DNA from: Paraburkholderia franconis
GTDB lineage: Bacteria > Pseudomonadota > Gammaproteobacteria > Burkholderiales > Burkholderiaceae
NCBI RefSeq assembly: GCF_009362735.1
Contig: NZ_WHNP01000003.1
Coordinates: 1-64,000, forward strand
DNA: 64,000 nt
Reading direction: 5' to 3'
Shown one piece after another: positions 48,146 to 56,215 of this stretch. Both the position numbers and the translations under genes were made by a program. The stretch's first letter is position 1; each line of letters opens with the position of its first letter. The notes below the pieces were generated by a model. It had not been told where the DNA came from. It searched no databases and saw only the letters and a list, made by a program, of their open reading frames with translations.

Positions 48146-48955
48146 TTAAGGCCGCACTGCGTAGTACTTCGCCACGCCGTCGATTTCTTCCGGCGTCATG
48201 TTGCGCGCGACGTTGCGCATCTGCTCGTTGACGTCGTTATGACGCTCGCCGTTGGCAAACGCACGCAACTGCGCCGTCATATACACCGACGACTGCCCGC
48301 CCAGCCACGGCGCGGACCCCTTGCGGTCGCGCTCGCCGTGACACGCGGCGCACGGCGCGATGTTGCGCATCGGCGAGCCTTCGTTCACGAGCTTGCGGAT
48401 ACTTGCGTCGTCGACAGTGCCCTTTTCGACGGCCGGCGGACGCGGCAGCGTCGAGTAGTAGTTCGCGAGATCGTGCAGATCGCGGTCGCTCAAGTGACGG
48501 ATGATGGGCGGCATGATGGAGTTCATGCGCTGGCCGCTCTGGTAGTCGCGCAGCTGCTTGTAGACCACGTCCGCGTATTGCCCCGCAAGCACGGGCGCAG
48601 TGACCTGAATCAGGCTCTCCACGCCGTGACACATCGAGCAGTTCTGCGCGAGCGTCGCGCCGCGCCCGACCGAAACGGCGTCGGGATTCGGGCGGCTCAA
48701 CGGCGGCGCGGGCGGCAGCACGACCACATTGCTCGGCGCCGGGCCCGCGATGTTCTCGTTTTGCGTGTACCAGGACGACGGCGCGCCCGCCGCGCTGCAA
48801 ATCGTCGCCCAGAGTCCGCGTTGCGTGAAGTCGGGATGCTTCGACGGCAGCCAGATGAAGCCGATCAGAATCGACACGACAGCAATCGCAATCACGCCGC
48901 CGACGCTCGACGTGAACCATCGGTTGCTGAAGCTGAATACGCGTTCGTCGCTCAT
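48146..48955 (-). CDS. membrane-anchored dihaem cytochrome c (last gene of oxidase operon)
   Basis: This 269-residue protein has one N-terminal transmembrane anchor (VGGVIAIAVVSILIGFIWLPS) and two c-type haem sites, CSMCH (about residue 105) and CAACH (about 205), each followed by cytochrome c4-like segments (QLRDYQSGQRMNSIM, QLRAFANGERHND). It is probably the immediate electron donor to, or a fused-type subunit of, the oxidase. Its ATG overlaps the stop of subunit I (TGATG), so synthesis is coupled. Confidence 0.9.
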   Translation of the reverse strand: MSDERVFSFSNRWFTSSVGGVIAIAVVSILIGFIWLPSKHPDFTQRGLWATICSAAGAPSSWYTQNENIAGPAPSNVVVLPPAPPLSRPNPDAVSVGRGATLAQNCSMCHGVESLIQVTAPVLAGQYADVVYKQLRDYQSGQRMNSIMPPIIRHLSDRDLHDLANYYSTLPRPPAVEKGTVDDASIRKLVNEGSPMRNIAPCAACHGERDRKGSAPWLGGQSSVYMTAQLRAFANGERHNDVNEQMRNVARNMTPEEIDGVAKYYAVRP

Positions 48956-50577
48956 CACCGTGCTCCCACTGCGACGGCCGGCACGGACGTCTGTTGCAAG
49001 CCGAGCAACTGCGCAATCGGCACGCTGTAGTTCACGACCGTCAGGCCGATCATCAGCGCGACCCACAGGCCGAAGCTGTTCAGCGCGGCAGGCACGCGCT
49101 CGACGGGATGCACGGGCGCGCTGAAGCGGAACTGCTTCGGTTGCTCGATCGCGCCGAACTGCGCTTTCGCGAGGATGTAGAGGAACAGCAGACCGGAGAT
49201 CACGAGTATCAGTCCGCCGAATGCCGAGACGGCAACCCAGATCGCTTGCGGCGCAATCGCGGGATTGCTGTAGTCGTAATAGGCCATCCGGCGCGGTGCG
49301 CCGAGCAGGCCGACGTAGTGCCAGGGCAGCGTGACGACCATCATGCCGATGAACCACAGCCACAGTTGCCAGCGGATCAGGTTCAGCGAGCCGATCGCGC
49401 GGCCCGTCAGTTGCGGCCACAGTTCATATGCAATCGCGAAGTACATGATGACGATCGCGCCGCCGAAGATCAGGTGAAAGTGGCCCGTGACCCACTGCGT
49501 GTTATGAATCGTCTCGTTGAGCTGGTAGCTCATGTTGATGAGCCCGCCCGCGCCGCCGAAGCCGAGCATGATGAACGAGAACGCGATGACGAGCATCATC
49601 GGGTTGTCCCACGGCAATGCCTTCAGCCACCCGAATGCGCCCTTGCCGCCGCGCAGCCGCCCGGCGATTTCCACCGATGCGCAGATCGTGAAGACGGTGA
49701 GCAGTGTCGGCACCGACACCATGCCCGTGAACACGGCGTGGACGAACTTGAAGCCCGCGCCCACTTGCGGATCGGCGAACAGATGGTGAATGCCGATCGG
49801 CATTGCGAACACGAGGAACAGGATGAACGACACGCGCGCCATCGAATCGCTATACAGCCGTCCGCCGATCGCGCGCGGCACCAGCGTGTAGTACGCGATA
49901 TACGACGGAACCAGCCAGAAGTAGACGATCGCGTGCAGCGTCCACGAGAACAGCACACGGGCAAGACCGGCGTCGATGGTCGTCTTGAGGCCGAGCGCGA
50001 CGGGCAGGATCTGGAAGAGGATTTCGAGCGCCGCGCCGACGGCCGTCCACGCCCACAGATACGCGCCCGCGACGTTCGCATACATCGCGAGCGGCACCGG
50101 CTTGCCGGGATTCGCGCGCTTCCAGATGCGCAGGTTGATGCCCATCAGCGCGACCCAGATCCACGAGCCCACGACGACGAGCACGACGCCGAGGTAATAG
50201 AACGGGCTGCCGATCATCGGCGGATAGAACGTGAAGAGCACCGACGCCTGGCCGGCCGCGACGGGCACCATCGCCATCACCGCGCCGATCGCAAGCATGA
50301 TCAGCGCGGCCCATGCCCACTTCAAGCCGACGAGCGCCTGTTGCAGCGCGAGTTCGACGATCGCGTAGCCGAAGCCCATCGCGACCAGCGTGGGCAGCAC
50401 ATAGGCCATCACCGTGCCGTGCGCCGTCACCGAACGGTAGTAAAGCTCCGGATCGCCGATCCACGGATGCAGCGGACTGCGCACGAGCATCTGCCATGCG
50501 CCCAGCAGCAGCGCGACCCCGAACGAGATGAACGCGAGCCAGAAGTGCGCGAGAACGAGTCGCTTAGCGTGAAACAC
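48955..50577 (-). CDS. haem-copper oxidase subunit I, type B (ba3-like)
   Basis: This 540-residue oxidase core has about 13 helices. Haem and copper ligands can be placed: His53 (VTAHGTV) and His368 for the low-spin haem, and His215 with cross-linked Tyr219 (TLHAIVY), His264 and His265 (IGIHHLF) for CuB. His366 (GHFHL) is for the high-spin haem. The Ala after His215 and the lack of the D-pathway N-x10-N/D-x7-N pattern place it in the type B (ba3/CbaA) branch rather than the aa3 A family. A GTG start at 50577 overlaps subunit II by 14 bases. It reduces O2 to water at the inner membrane. Confidence 0.93.
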   Translation of the reverse strand: MFHAKRLVLAHFWLAFISFGVALLLGAWQMLVRSPLHPWIGDPELYYRSVTAHGTVMAYVLPTLVAMGFGYAIVELALQQALVGLKWAWAALIMLAIGAVMAMVPVAAGQASVLFTFYPPMIGSPFYYLGVVLVVVGSWIWVALMGINLRIWKRANPGKPVPLAMYANVAGAYLWAWTAVGAALEILFQILPVALGLKTTIDAGLARVLFSWTLHAIVYFWLVPSYIAYYTLVPRAIGGRLYSDSMARVSFILFLVFAMPIGIHHLFADPQVGAGFKFVHAVFTGMVSVPTLLTVFTICASVEIAGRLRGGKGAFGWLKALPWDNPMMLVIAFSFIMLGFGGAGGLINMSYQLNETIHNTQWVTGHFHLIFGGAIVIMYFAIAYELWPQLTGRAIGSLNLIRWQLWLWFIGMMVVTLPWHYVGLLGAPRRMAYYDYSNPAIAPQAIWVAVSAFGGLILVISGLLFLYILAKAQFGAIEQPKQFRFSAPVHPVERVPAALNSFGLWVALMIGLTVVNYSVPIAQLLGLQQTSVPAVAVGAR

Positions 50578-51136
50578 AGCTGAGCCTCCGATGTTGTTTT
50601 GCCTGTTCGAAGAAGGCAGCCTTGTCGATGACCTTCACGTGCGCCCACATCGTCTGATGGCCGAAGCCGCAGAACTCGTGGCAGGGCATCAGATGATCGG
50701 CGGGTTTGTCGAAGGAGGAGGAAAACGTCGCGACGTAGCCGGGCACGACCATCGTGTTGATGTTCGTGTCGGTGACGAGCAGGCCGTGCACGACGTCGGC
50801 GCTCGTCGTGCGGAAGGTGATGTCGGTGTCGGCGGGCACCAGCAGGCATTGCGGCGTGAACGAGTACTGCTGCGCGATGAAACGCACGACGACGGAACCG
50901 TCGGGCTCGACGGCGCTGCCGAGATTGCTCTCGACGAATTCACCCGACATCTGCAGCCGCGACGGATCGATGGTCTCGACGCGCGATGGCGGCATCATCG
51001 CCCAGTGCAGCCCCGAGTACACGACGAGGACCAGCATGAACACGACGATCGCGATGACGAAGTACGCCCAGCGCCGTTCCGAGCGCACGGAGACGGCATG
51101 ACCGCTGTCTGGAGAATGGGAAGGTTGGGTCGACAT
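50564..51136 (-). CDS. cytochrome c oxidase subunit II (CuA), ba3-type
   Basis: This 190-residue subunit has a single N-terminal transmembrane helix (WAYFVIAIVVFMLVLVVYSGLHW) and a periplasmic cupredoxin domain. The binuclear CuA site is complete: His in SADVVHGLLV and the C-x3-C-x3-H-x2-M cluster PCHEFCGFGHQTMW. One helix rather than two is typical of ba3-type subunit II. It overlaps subunit I by 14 bases and starts two bases after the small gene upstream. Confidence 0.94.
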   Translation of the reverse strand: MSTQPSHSPDSGHAVSVRSERRWAYFVIAIVVFMLVLVVYSGLHWAMMPPSRVETIDPSRLQMSGEFVESNLGSAVEPDGSVVVRFIAQQYSFTPQCLLVPADTDITFRTTSADVVHGLLVTDTNINTMVVPGYVATFSSSFDKPADHLMPCHEFCGFGHQTMWAHVKVIDKAAFFEQAKQHRRLSCVSR

Positions 51137-51138
51137 GA

Positions 51139-51321
51139 TCAGTGAATGACGCCGCGCGGCAGAAACACGAGAAAGTAGAAGCCGATCCAGATCGCGAGGA
51201 CGACCACGGCGGCGACGCCTGCGACCGCGATCGCGCCGTTCGGTCCTTGCGCGACGATGCGTTCGACTTCGTCGTCCGAAGCGTTGCCGTGGTGGTCGCC
51301 GGAGTGATCGTTAGGGTCCAT
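51139..51321 (-). CDS. small single-helix protein, probable oxidase accessory subunit
   Basis: This 60-residue protein has a His/Asp-rich N-terminus (MDPNDHSGDHHGNASDDE) and one C-terminal membrane helix (AIAVAGVAAVVVLAIWIGFYFLVFLP). It lies between the triheme cytochrome and subunit II, two bases before the latter, which makes it a real gene. It resembles, in size and topology, the one-helix CbaD/subunit IIa of ba3 oxidases, but homology cannot be asserted from sequence alone. The His-rich head could bind copper. Confidence 0.75.
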   Translation of the reverse strand: MDPNDHSGDHHGNASDDEVERIVAQGPNGAIAVAGVAAVVVLAIWIGFYFLVFLPRGVIH

Positions 51322-51364
51322 CTGCGAAGTCTCCGAGGACAGGGTTTGTGTCAGTGAAGCGTGA

Positions 51365-52705
51365 TCAGCGCAGCGGTGCCTTGCGCAATTCGTTGACCTG
51401 TTTCGCCGTCACGGGCTGGCCGTGATTGCCCCAGGCCGTGCGAATGTAGGTGACGACAGCGGCGGCGTCGACGTCGTTCAGTTCCTGCGCGAACGGCGGC
51501 ATGCCATAGGGCTCCGGATTGCGTCGCGTGCCCGGCGGGAAGCCGCCGTTGAGCACGATGCGGATCGGGTTGACGGCCGAATCCATTTCGATCGACTGGT
51601 TGCGCGCGAGCGGCGGGTAATGCTGGAGCTTGCCTTCGCCGTTATCTCCGTGGCACATCGCGCACTTCGTCATGTAGATGTGCTGGCCGGATTCGAACAC
51701 GGCGGGCTTGACCGTCGCCGACGGACCCGTCTTGCGGCCCGGATCGTTGTCGGGCAGCGTCTTCAGATAGACGGCCATCGCCTTCACGTCGTCGTCGGTC
51801 ATGTATTGCAGGCTGTGGTACGTCACCTCGGCCATCGGGCCATAGACCGCGCCGCGATCGGAGATGCCCGCCTGCAGCAGATCGACGATGTCCTTGATGC
51901 TCCAGTCGCCGAGTCCGCCGTCCTTGTCGGAAGTGAGCGACGGCGCGTACCAGTTCTGCACCGGGATCAGGCCGCCCGCGAACTGCTCGCTCTTCGACGA
52001 GCCGCCGAGCAGATTGATCTTCGTGTGGCACATCGTGCAGTGGCCAAGCCCTTCGACCAGATACGCGCCGCGATTCCATTCGACGGAGCGCGTCGGGTTC
52101 GGCTGGAACTCGCCTTCGCGGAAGTACAGCGAACGCCAGCCGATCAGCAGCTCGCGCTGGTTGAACGGGAAGCGCAGCTCATGCTTGCGATTCGCCTGGT
52201 GCACGGGCTCGACCGACTTCAGGTACGCGAAGATCGCATCGGAGTCTTCGCGCGTGACCTTCGTGTATTGCGCGATCGGCATCGCGGGATAGATCAGCTT
52301 GCCGTCCGGGCTCTTGCCCGTGCGCATCATCTTGAAGAAGTCGTCGGCCGTCCACTTGCCGATGCCGTACTCGTTGTCGGGGCTGATGTTCGGCGTGTAG
52401 AGCGTGCCGAACGGCGTTTCCATCGCGAGGCCGCCGCCGAACGTCTTGCCGCGTGGCGCGGTATGACACGCGACGCAATCGCCCGCGCGCGCGAGATACT
52501 CGCCGCGCACGACCTGTTCGGGACGCGTGCCGGCGGCTGCGGGCGCGGCTGCACCCGCTCCGTAGGCAGCGGTGACGAACGGAGATTGCGCGGCGATGGC
52601 AGCGAGCGCAAGCGCGGTGCCTGCGAGCACTGACATCGTCGCGCGGCGCGTGAGGCGGGCGGCACGTTGCATGCGATTCACGGAGCGAGAGGAGAGAGTC
52701 TTCAT
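51365..52705 (-). CDS. triheme cytochrome c (alcohol/gluconate dehydrogenase subunit type)
   Basis: This 446-residue exported protein has three c-haem sites, CVACH, CTMCH and CAMCH. After a twin-arginine-like basic stretch and signal peptide (LAGTALALAAIAAQSPFVTAAYGA) comes the motif QVVRGEYLARAGDCVACHTAPRGK. This is typical of the triheme membrane cytochromes that pass electrons from periplasmic dehydrogenases. There is no dehydrogenase here, so within this operon it may feed the ba3-type oxidase. ATG 52705 overlaps the previous stop by four bases (ATGA). Confidence 0.9.
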   Translation of the reverse strand: MKTLSSRSVNRMQRAARLTRRATMSVLAGTALALAAIAAQSPFVTAAYGAGAAAPAAAGTRPEQVVRGEYLARAGDCVACHTAPRGKTFGGGLAMETPFGTLYTPNISPDNEYGIGKWTADDFFKMMRTGKSPDGKLIYPAMPIAQYTKVTREDSDAIFAYLKSVEPVHQANRKHELRFPFNQRELLIGWRSLYFREGEFQPNPTRSVEWNRGAYLVEGLGHCTMCHTKINLLGGSSKSEQFAGGLIPVQNWYAPSLTSDKDGGLGDWSIKDIVDLLQAGISDRGAVYGPMAEVTYHSLQYMTDDDVKAMAVYLKTLPDNDPGRKTGPSATVKPAVFESGQHIYMTKCAMCHGDNGEGKLQHYPPLARNQSIEMDSAVNPIRIVLNGGFPPGTRRNPEPYGMPPFAQELNDVDAAAVVTYIRTAWGNHGQPVTAKQVNELRKAPLR

Positions 52706-53424
52706 TCCGGTTGGCTCCCACATGCCAATGGCAGCTTGCCGGGTAGTCGCGGCACGGGACGCGGATCGGCGGGGCGCGGCTGGCGCGCGAGCCAGCTCGA
52801 GACCGCGGTGATGTCCTTGTCGTTCAGTTTGACGGCGATCGAGTGCATGCAGTCGGGCGCAAGCGCATGACGCGTGCCGGAGCGCCATGTGCCCATCTGT
52901 CCGGCGATATAGCTCGCGTGCAGACCGAGCAAGCCGGGGATGCCGGGCTGCTGTCCCGTCAGGCGCTCGCCGTGACACGCGGCGCACGCGGGAATGCCGC
53001 GCTTCGCGTCGCCTTGCATGACGAGCTGCTTGCCGTAGTCGAGCGTCGCTTGCGGCAGCGGATTGGTATCGGGATTCGGATAAGGCGGCTGACGATCGGC
53101 AAAGTACTGGCTGATCTTGCGCAGATAGTCGTCGGGCAGGAACGCGAGCAGATAGCCCATCGGCGGATACGTGCGGCCGCCGTCGCGGAATGCAGAGAGC
53201 TGGTTGAACAGATAGTCCGCGGGCTTGCCCGCGATGCGGGGGAAGTAGTCGTTGTTGCGCCCCTGGCCCTGCACCCCGTGACAGGTCGTGCAGGCGTGCA
53301 TTTTTTCGTCCATGGCCGACGGCGGCGGTACGTCGTTCGAGGCCGCAATCGAAGGCCGCGCACTCAAGGTGCAAATGACGCAAATCAGCAACAGGATCGA
53401 AGAGCCGACGGTTCTGCGATGCAC
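52702..53424 (-). CDS. dihaem cytochrome c (c4-like), first gene of oxidase operon
   Basis: This 240-residue exported protein has a signal peptide (SILLLICVICTLSARPSIAA) and two c-haem sites, CTTCH (about residue 45) and CAACH (about 147). Each is followed by the c4-type segment (YLFNQLSAFRDGGRTYPPM; YIAGQMGTWRSGTRHA) with a distal Met. It is the promoter-proximal gene of the six-gene operon and is translationally coupled to the triheme cytochrome. It is a probable soluble electron shuttle. Confidence 0.9.
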   Translation of the reverse strand: MHRRTVGSSILLLICVICTLSARPSIAASNDVPPPSAMDEKMHACTTCHGVQGQGRNNDYFPRIAGKPADYLFNQLSAFRDGGRTYPPMGYLLAFLPDDYLRKISQYFADRQPPYPNPDTNPLPQATLDYGKQLVMQGDAKRGIPACAACHGERLTGQQPGIPGLLGLHASYIAGQMGTWRSGTRHALAPDCMHSIAVKLNDKDITAVSSWLARQPRPADPRPVPRLPGKLPLACGSQPE

Positions 53425-53517
53425 GAGTGGCCTCGTAGGGAAATGGGTTTCTAGATTCGTTGTTTGAACACCCTTTGAAGAGGCGGGTCGCTCTCTTCAA
53501 TACTGCTTGGTCGCCTC

Positions 53518-53533
53518 AGTCACGTATGTGACT
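53518..53533. promoter_or_regulatory. inverted repeat, possible operator
   Basis: AGTCAC and GTGACT flank GTAT as a perfect 6+4+6 inverted repeat about 95 bases upstream of the first oxidase gene. The TCAC..GTGA core is CRP/FNR-family-like, but the FNR form TTGAT-N4-ATCAA is not met. Confidence 0.4.
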
Positions 53534-53624
53534 TATGTCAATCGAATGGCTGCTGCTCTTGTCCGTCCGACGCGCGGCGCCGACAGTGTATTCAAGTTCG
53601 CAAAAAGATGCAGAATAGGGGACG

Positions 53625-53654
53625 GTTTTACCAGGTTTTACGATGTTTTACCAA
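53625..53654. repeat. three direct 10-base repeats
   Basis: GTTTTACCAG, GTTTTACGAT and GTTTTACCAA follow each other without gaps, so GTTTTAC recurs at exactly one helical turn. Such phasing is common for cooperative regulator binding on one face of DNA. Confidence 0.7.
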
Positions 53655-53852
53655 ACCGCTGCCTCGTATGGCTACGCAGTGGCTTCCAACCCGCACACGA
53701 ACCGCTTGCCGCAGAACCGACAAGCTAGAGCATCACGATGACGCTGGCATTGCAACCATCATAGGAGGCAATGTGCGCGCTTTCAACGAATGCCAGAAGG
53801 AATGCCGCACGAAATGCGGTCATTGTTCCGTTAGCGGACACGACCATTGCGT

Positions 53853-54746
53853 TCATGCAAGCAGCCGTATGAACGCTGCGCGCGCATTGGTGACCAGTGC
53901 GCTCTCGCCGGGGCGCGCCGGCAACAGGTGGAATTCGACTGAAGGCAACGGAGGCAGGCCGATGGTCGCCGGACACGGCACCATGCCCGAGCCGATCGAC
54001 GATTCATTCAGACACGAGATGCCGAGACCTGCCTTCAGCGCGAGTTGAAGCCCGGCCATGCCCGACGCCGAATGCGACACGAGGTACGGCACGTTGCGTT
54101 CGTCGAGCAACCTGACGACGAAGCGCTGCAACTGGCATGTCGAAGGCAGCAGCACCAGATGAAAGGGGGCCGCGAGATGCCGCGCATCGGCATCGGCCGA
54201 CATCGCCCATACGAGCTTCTCGCGCCGCACGACGGTGCTCGGCGCGCGCGCGTTGCCGCTCGTAGCGCGCTTCGTACCCGGCGCCATGATGCGCAGCGAC
54301 AGGCCGATGTCGAACGTGGTGTCGTCTTCGACGCTGCTGTCGATCATCGCGCTCGGCAGCACGGTCACATGCAGACGCAGGCGCGGATGCTGTTCGGAGA
54401 ACATCTTCAGCACCCGCGCGACATCGTGCGGACGATAGTAGTCGGTGATCGCGATGCGCAACTCGCCGTCGAGCGAACGGCCTTGCAGGTCTTCGAACGC
54501 CGCTTCGCTCATCGCCAGAATGCGGCGCGCGTGGTCGAGCAGCTTCGTGCCCGCCGGCGTCGCGGTGACGCCTTGCTTGCCGCGCAGGAAAAGAGGCTGG
54601 CCGGCGCGCTCTTCGAGCTTCTTCAATTGCTCGCTCACCGACGATTGCGACAGGAACACGCGTTCCGCACCCGCCGACACGCTGCCCGCTTCCGCGACGG
54701 CGACGAAGGTGCGCAACTGCGCGAGGTCGAACGCACGCTGGTTCAT
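53853..54746 (-). CDS. LysR-family transcriptional regulator (divergent to MFS)
   Basis: This 297-residue LTTR has an N-terminal HTH (FDLAQLRTFVAVAEAGSVSAGAERVFLSQSSVSEQLKKLEERAG) and an effector domain from about residue 92 (GELRIAITDYYRPHDVARVLKMF). The LSQSSVSEQLK recognition helix is standard. It is divergent from an MFS transporter with 99 bases between, so it likely controls that exporter. It also precedes the oxidase operon on the same strand, but a 428-base gap makes co-transcription unlikely. Confidence 0.9.
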   Translation of the reverse strand: MNQRAFDLAQLRTFVAVAEAGSVSAGAERVFLSQSSVSEQLKKLEERAGQPLFLRGKQGVTATPAGTKLLDHARRILAMSEAAFEDLQGRSLDGELRIAITDYYRPHDVARVLKMFSEQHPRLRLHVTVLPSAMIDSSVEDDTTFDIGLSLRIMAPGTKRATSGNARAPSTVVRREKLVWAMSADADARHLAAPFHLVLLPSTCQLQRFVVRLLDERNVPYLVSHSASGMAGLQLALKAGLGISCLNESSIGSGMVPCPATIGLPPLPSVEFHLLPARPGESALVTNARAAFIRLLA

Positions 54747-54845
54747 GTTTCGGATTCTCCGATGGATGGCATCTCATTTTCCCGCTTTTCCGATTGATCG
54801 TCCAACCCTACGATAGCCGTCAATGGGACTGATGCGGAGACAATC

Positions 54846-56153
54846 GTGGGGCAAGTAGTTGATGCAATTGGAAGTTCAGGCGTCGTGCGCGCCAATCATC
54901 GATGGAAGGTGCTCGGCGTCGGCTTTGCGGCGAACGCGAGCTTTTCTGCAGCGTTCTCGGGCATTCCGACGACGGCGGTTTTTCTGCGCCACGGCTATCA
55001 CATCGGCAATGGCGGACTGGGTATCGTGCTCGGCATGCTGGGCCTTGGGATCGCGCTCAGCGAACTGCCGTGGGGGCTGCTCACCGATCGCTGGGGCGAC
55101 CGGCGCGTGTTGCTGCTCGGCCTGCTGACGACGGCGGCGGCGCTCGCCGCGATGGCGGGCTTTGTCGTGCCGCGGGGCGCGGGCGCGCCGGGCATCGTGT
55201 CGCTTGCGCTCGGACTGCTTGCGGTCGGGCTGCTCGGCGGAAGCGTCAACGGGTCGAGCGGGCGCGCGGTGATGGCGTGGTTTCGCCAAGGCGAGCGCGG
55301 ACTCGCGATGAGCATCCGGCAAACGGCCGTGCCCGCAGGCGGAGGGCTCGGCGCGATGATGCTGCCGTCGCTCGCCGCGCATGTTGGGTTCGTCGCTGTG
55401 TATGGCGTGCTCGCTGCGTTGTGCGCCGTGACGGCTTGGTTCGCATGGCGCTGGCTGCATGAGCCGCCCGTCGCGGCCGCGGGCGCAACGCATCAAGCGG
55501 CCATCGACGACGAAAGCGCGGCTTCGCAGCCACAGCCTGTTTCGCCGCTGCGCGACATCGGCGTGTGGCGCGTGGCGCTGGGTATCGGCGTGTTGTGCGT
55601 GCCGCAACTCGCCGTCGTCACGTTCGCGACGGTCTTTCTGCACGACTTCGGCCACGCAGGCGTGTTCGCGATCAGCACGACGATGGCCGCCGTGCAGACG
55701 GGCGCGGCCGTCGCGCGCGTGTGGAGCGGCCGATGGACTGACCGGCACGGCAACAGGCGCCAGTACATGCGCGCCTGCAGTGTGCTGACGGCGCTGCTCT
55801 TCGCATTGCTTGCGCTGATCGCCGCGGGTGTGGGTGGCAGGCACGGATGGATGACCGTCGCGCTCGCGGTGATGATCGTGCTCGGTGGCGTGAGCGCCTC
55901 TGCCTGGCATGGCGTGGCCTATACCGAACTCGCGACGCTCGCCGGCACGCGCCGCGCGGGCACGGCTCTCGCAATGGGCAACACATGCGCGTTCACGACG
56001 CTGTTCGTCACGCCGCTCGCGATTCCTCCGCTGCTCGCGGTGACGTCGTGGCCAGCCGTGTGGGCGATTGCGAGCGCTTGCGCGTTGCTTGCGTTGCCGG
56101 TGTTTCCGCGCCCGTCGCGTGCTGCAGGATATGGATCGCGTGTCAGGGCGTGA
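54846..56153 (+). CDS. MFS transporter
   Basis: This 435-residue transporter has 12 helices, starting with a GTG at 54846 seven bases after GGAG. The MFS motif between helices 2 and 3 is GLLTDRWGDRRVLLLG; a second copy in the C-half is WSGRWTDRHGNRR. The helix-5 region GLAMSIRQTAVPAGGGLGAMM resembles the CynX/nitrate-permease-like branch. A hydrophilic loop of about 30 residues separates the halves. The substrate is unknown; a LysR regulator is divergent. Confidence 0.88.
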   Translation: MGQVVDAIGSSGVVRANHRWKVLGVGFAANASFSAAFSGIPTTAVFLRHGYHIGNGGLGIVLGMLGLGIALSELPWGLLTDRWGDRRVLLLGLLTTAAALAAMAGFVVPRGAGAPGIVSLALGLLAVGLLGGSVNGSSGRAVMAWFRQGERGLAMSIRQTAVPAGGGLGAMMLPSLAAHVGFVAVYGVLAALCAVTAWFAWRWLHEPPVAAAGATHQAAIDDESAASQPQPVSPLRDIGVWRVALGIGVLCVPQLAVVTFATVFLHDFGHAGVFAISTTMAAVQTGAAVARVWSGRWTDRHGNRRQYMRACSVLTALLFALLALIAAGVGGRHGWMTVALAVMIVLGGVSASAWHGVAYTELATLAGTRRAGTALAMGNTCAFTTLFVTPLAIPPLLAVTSWPAVWAIASACALLALPVFPRPSRAAGYGSRVRA

Positions 56154-56187
56154 TCGTCGAGTTGCATTTCCCGGATTCTGGTTTAGG

Positions 56188-56215
56188 CGTTCAGCCACGT
56201 GCTGAACGTTTTTTT
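56188..56215 (+). terminator. rho-independent terminator of the MFS gene
   Basis: CGTTCAGC and GCTGAACG form an 8-bp stem with a 5-base loop, directly followed by seven T. Confidence 0.88.

Larger units (their letters stand above)
53425..53852. other. intergenic region upstream of the oxidase operon
   Basis: These 428 bases separate the oxidase operon from a LysR gene. They hold an inverted repeat (53518-53533) and three 10-base direct repeats (53625-53654), both noted separately. A possible GTG-started Cys/His-rich frame on the plus strand starts at 53773. No other gene is supported. Confidence 0.5.

Noticed and set aside
48994..50583. Open frame of about 530 codons opposite oxidase subunit I
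   Set aside because: Product is a low-complexity Asp/Arg/His string antisense to a gene with all haem and copper ligands in place.
54876..56198. Open frame opposite the MFS gene
   Set aside because: Arg/His/Ala-rich composition without domain signatures; it is the mirror of an MFS gene with clear motifs.
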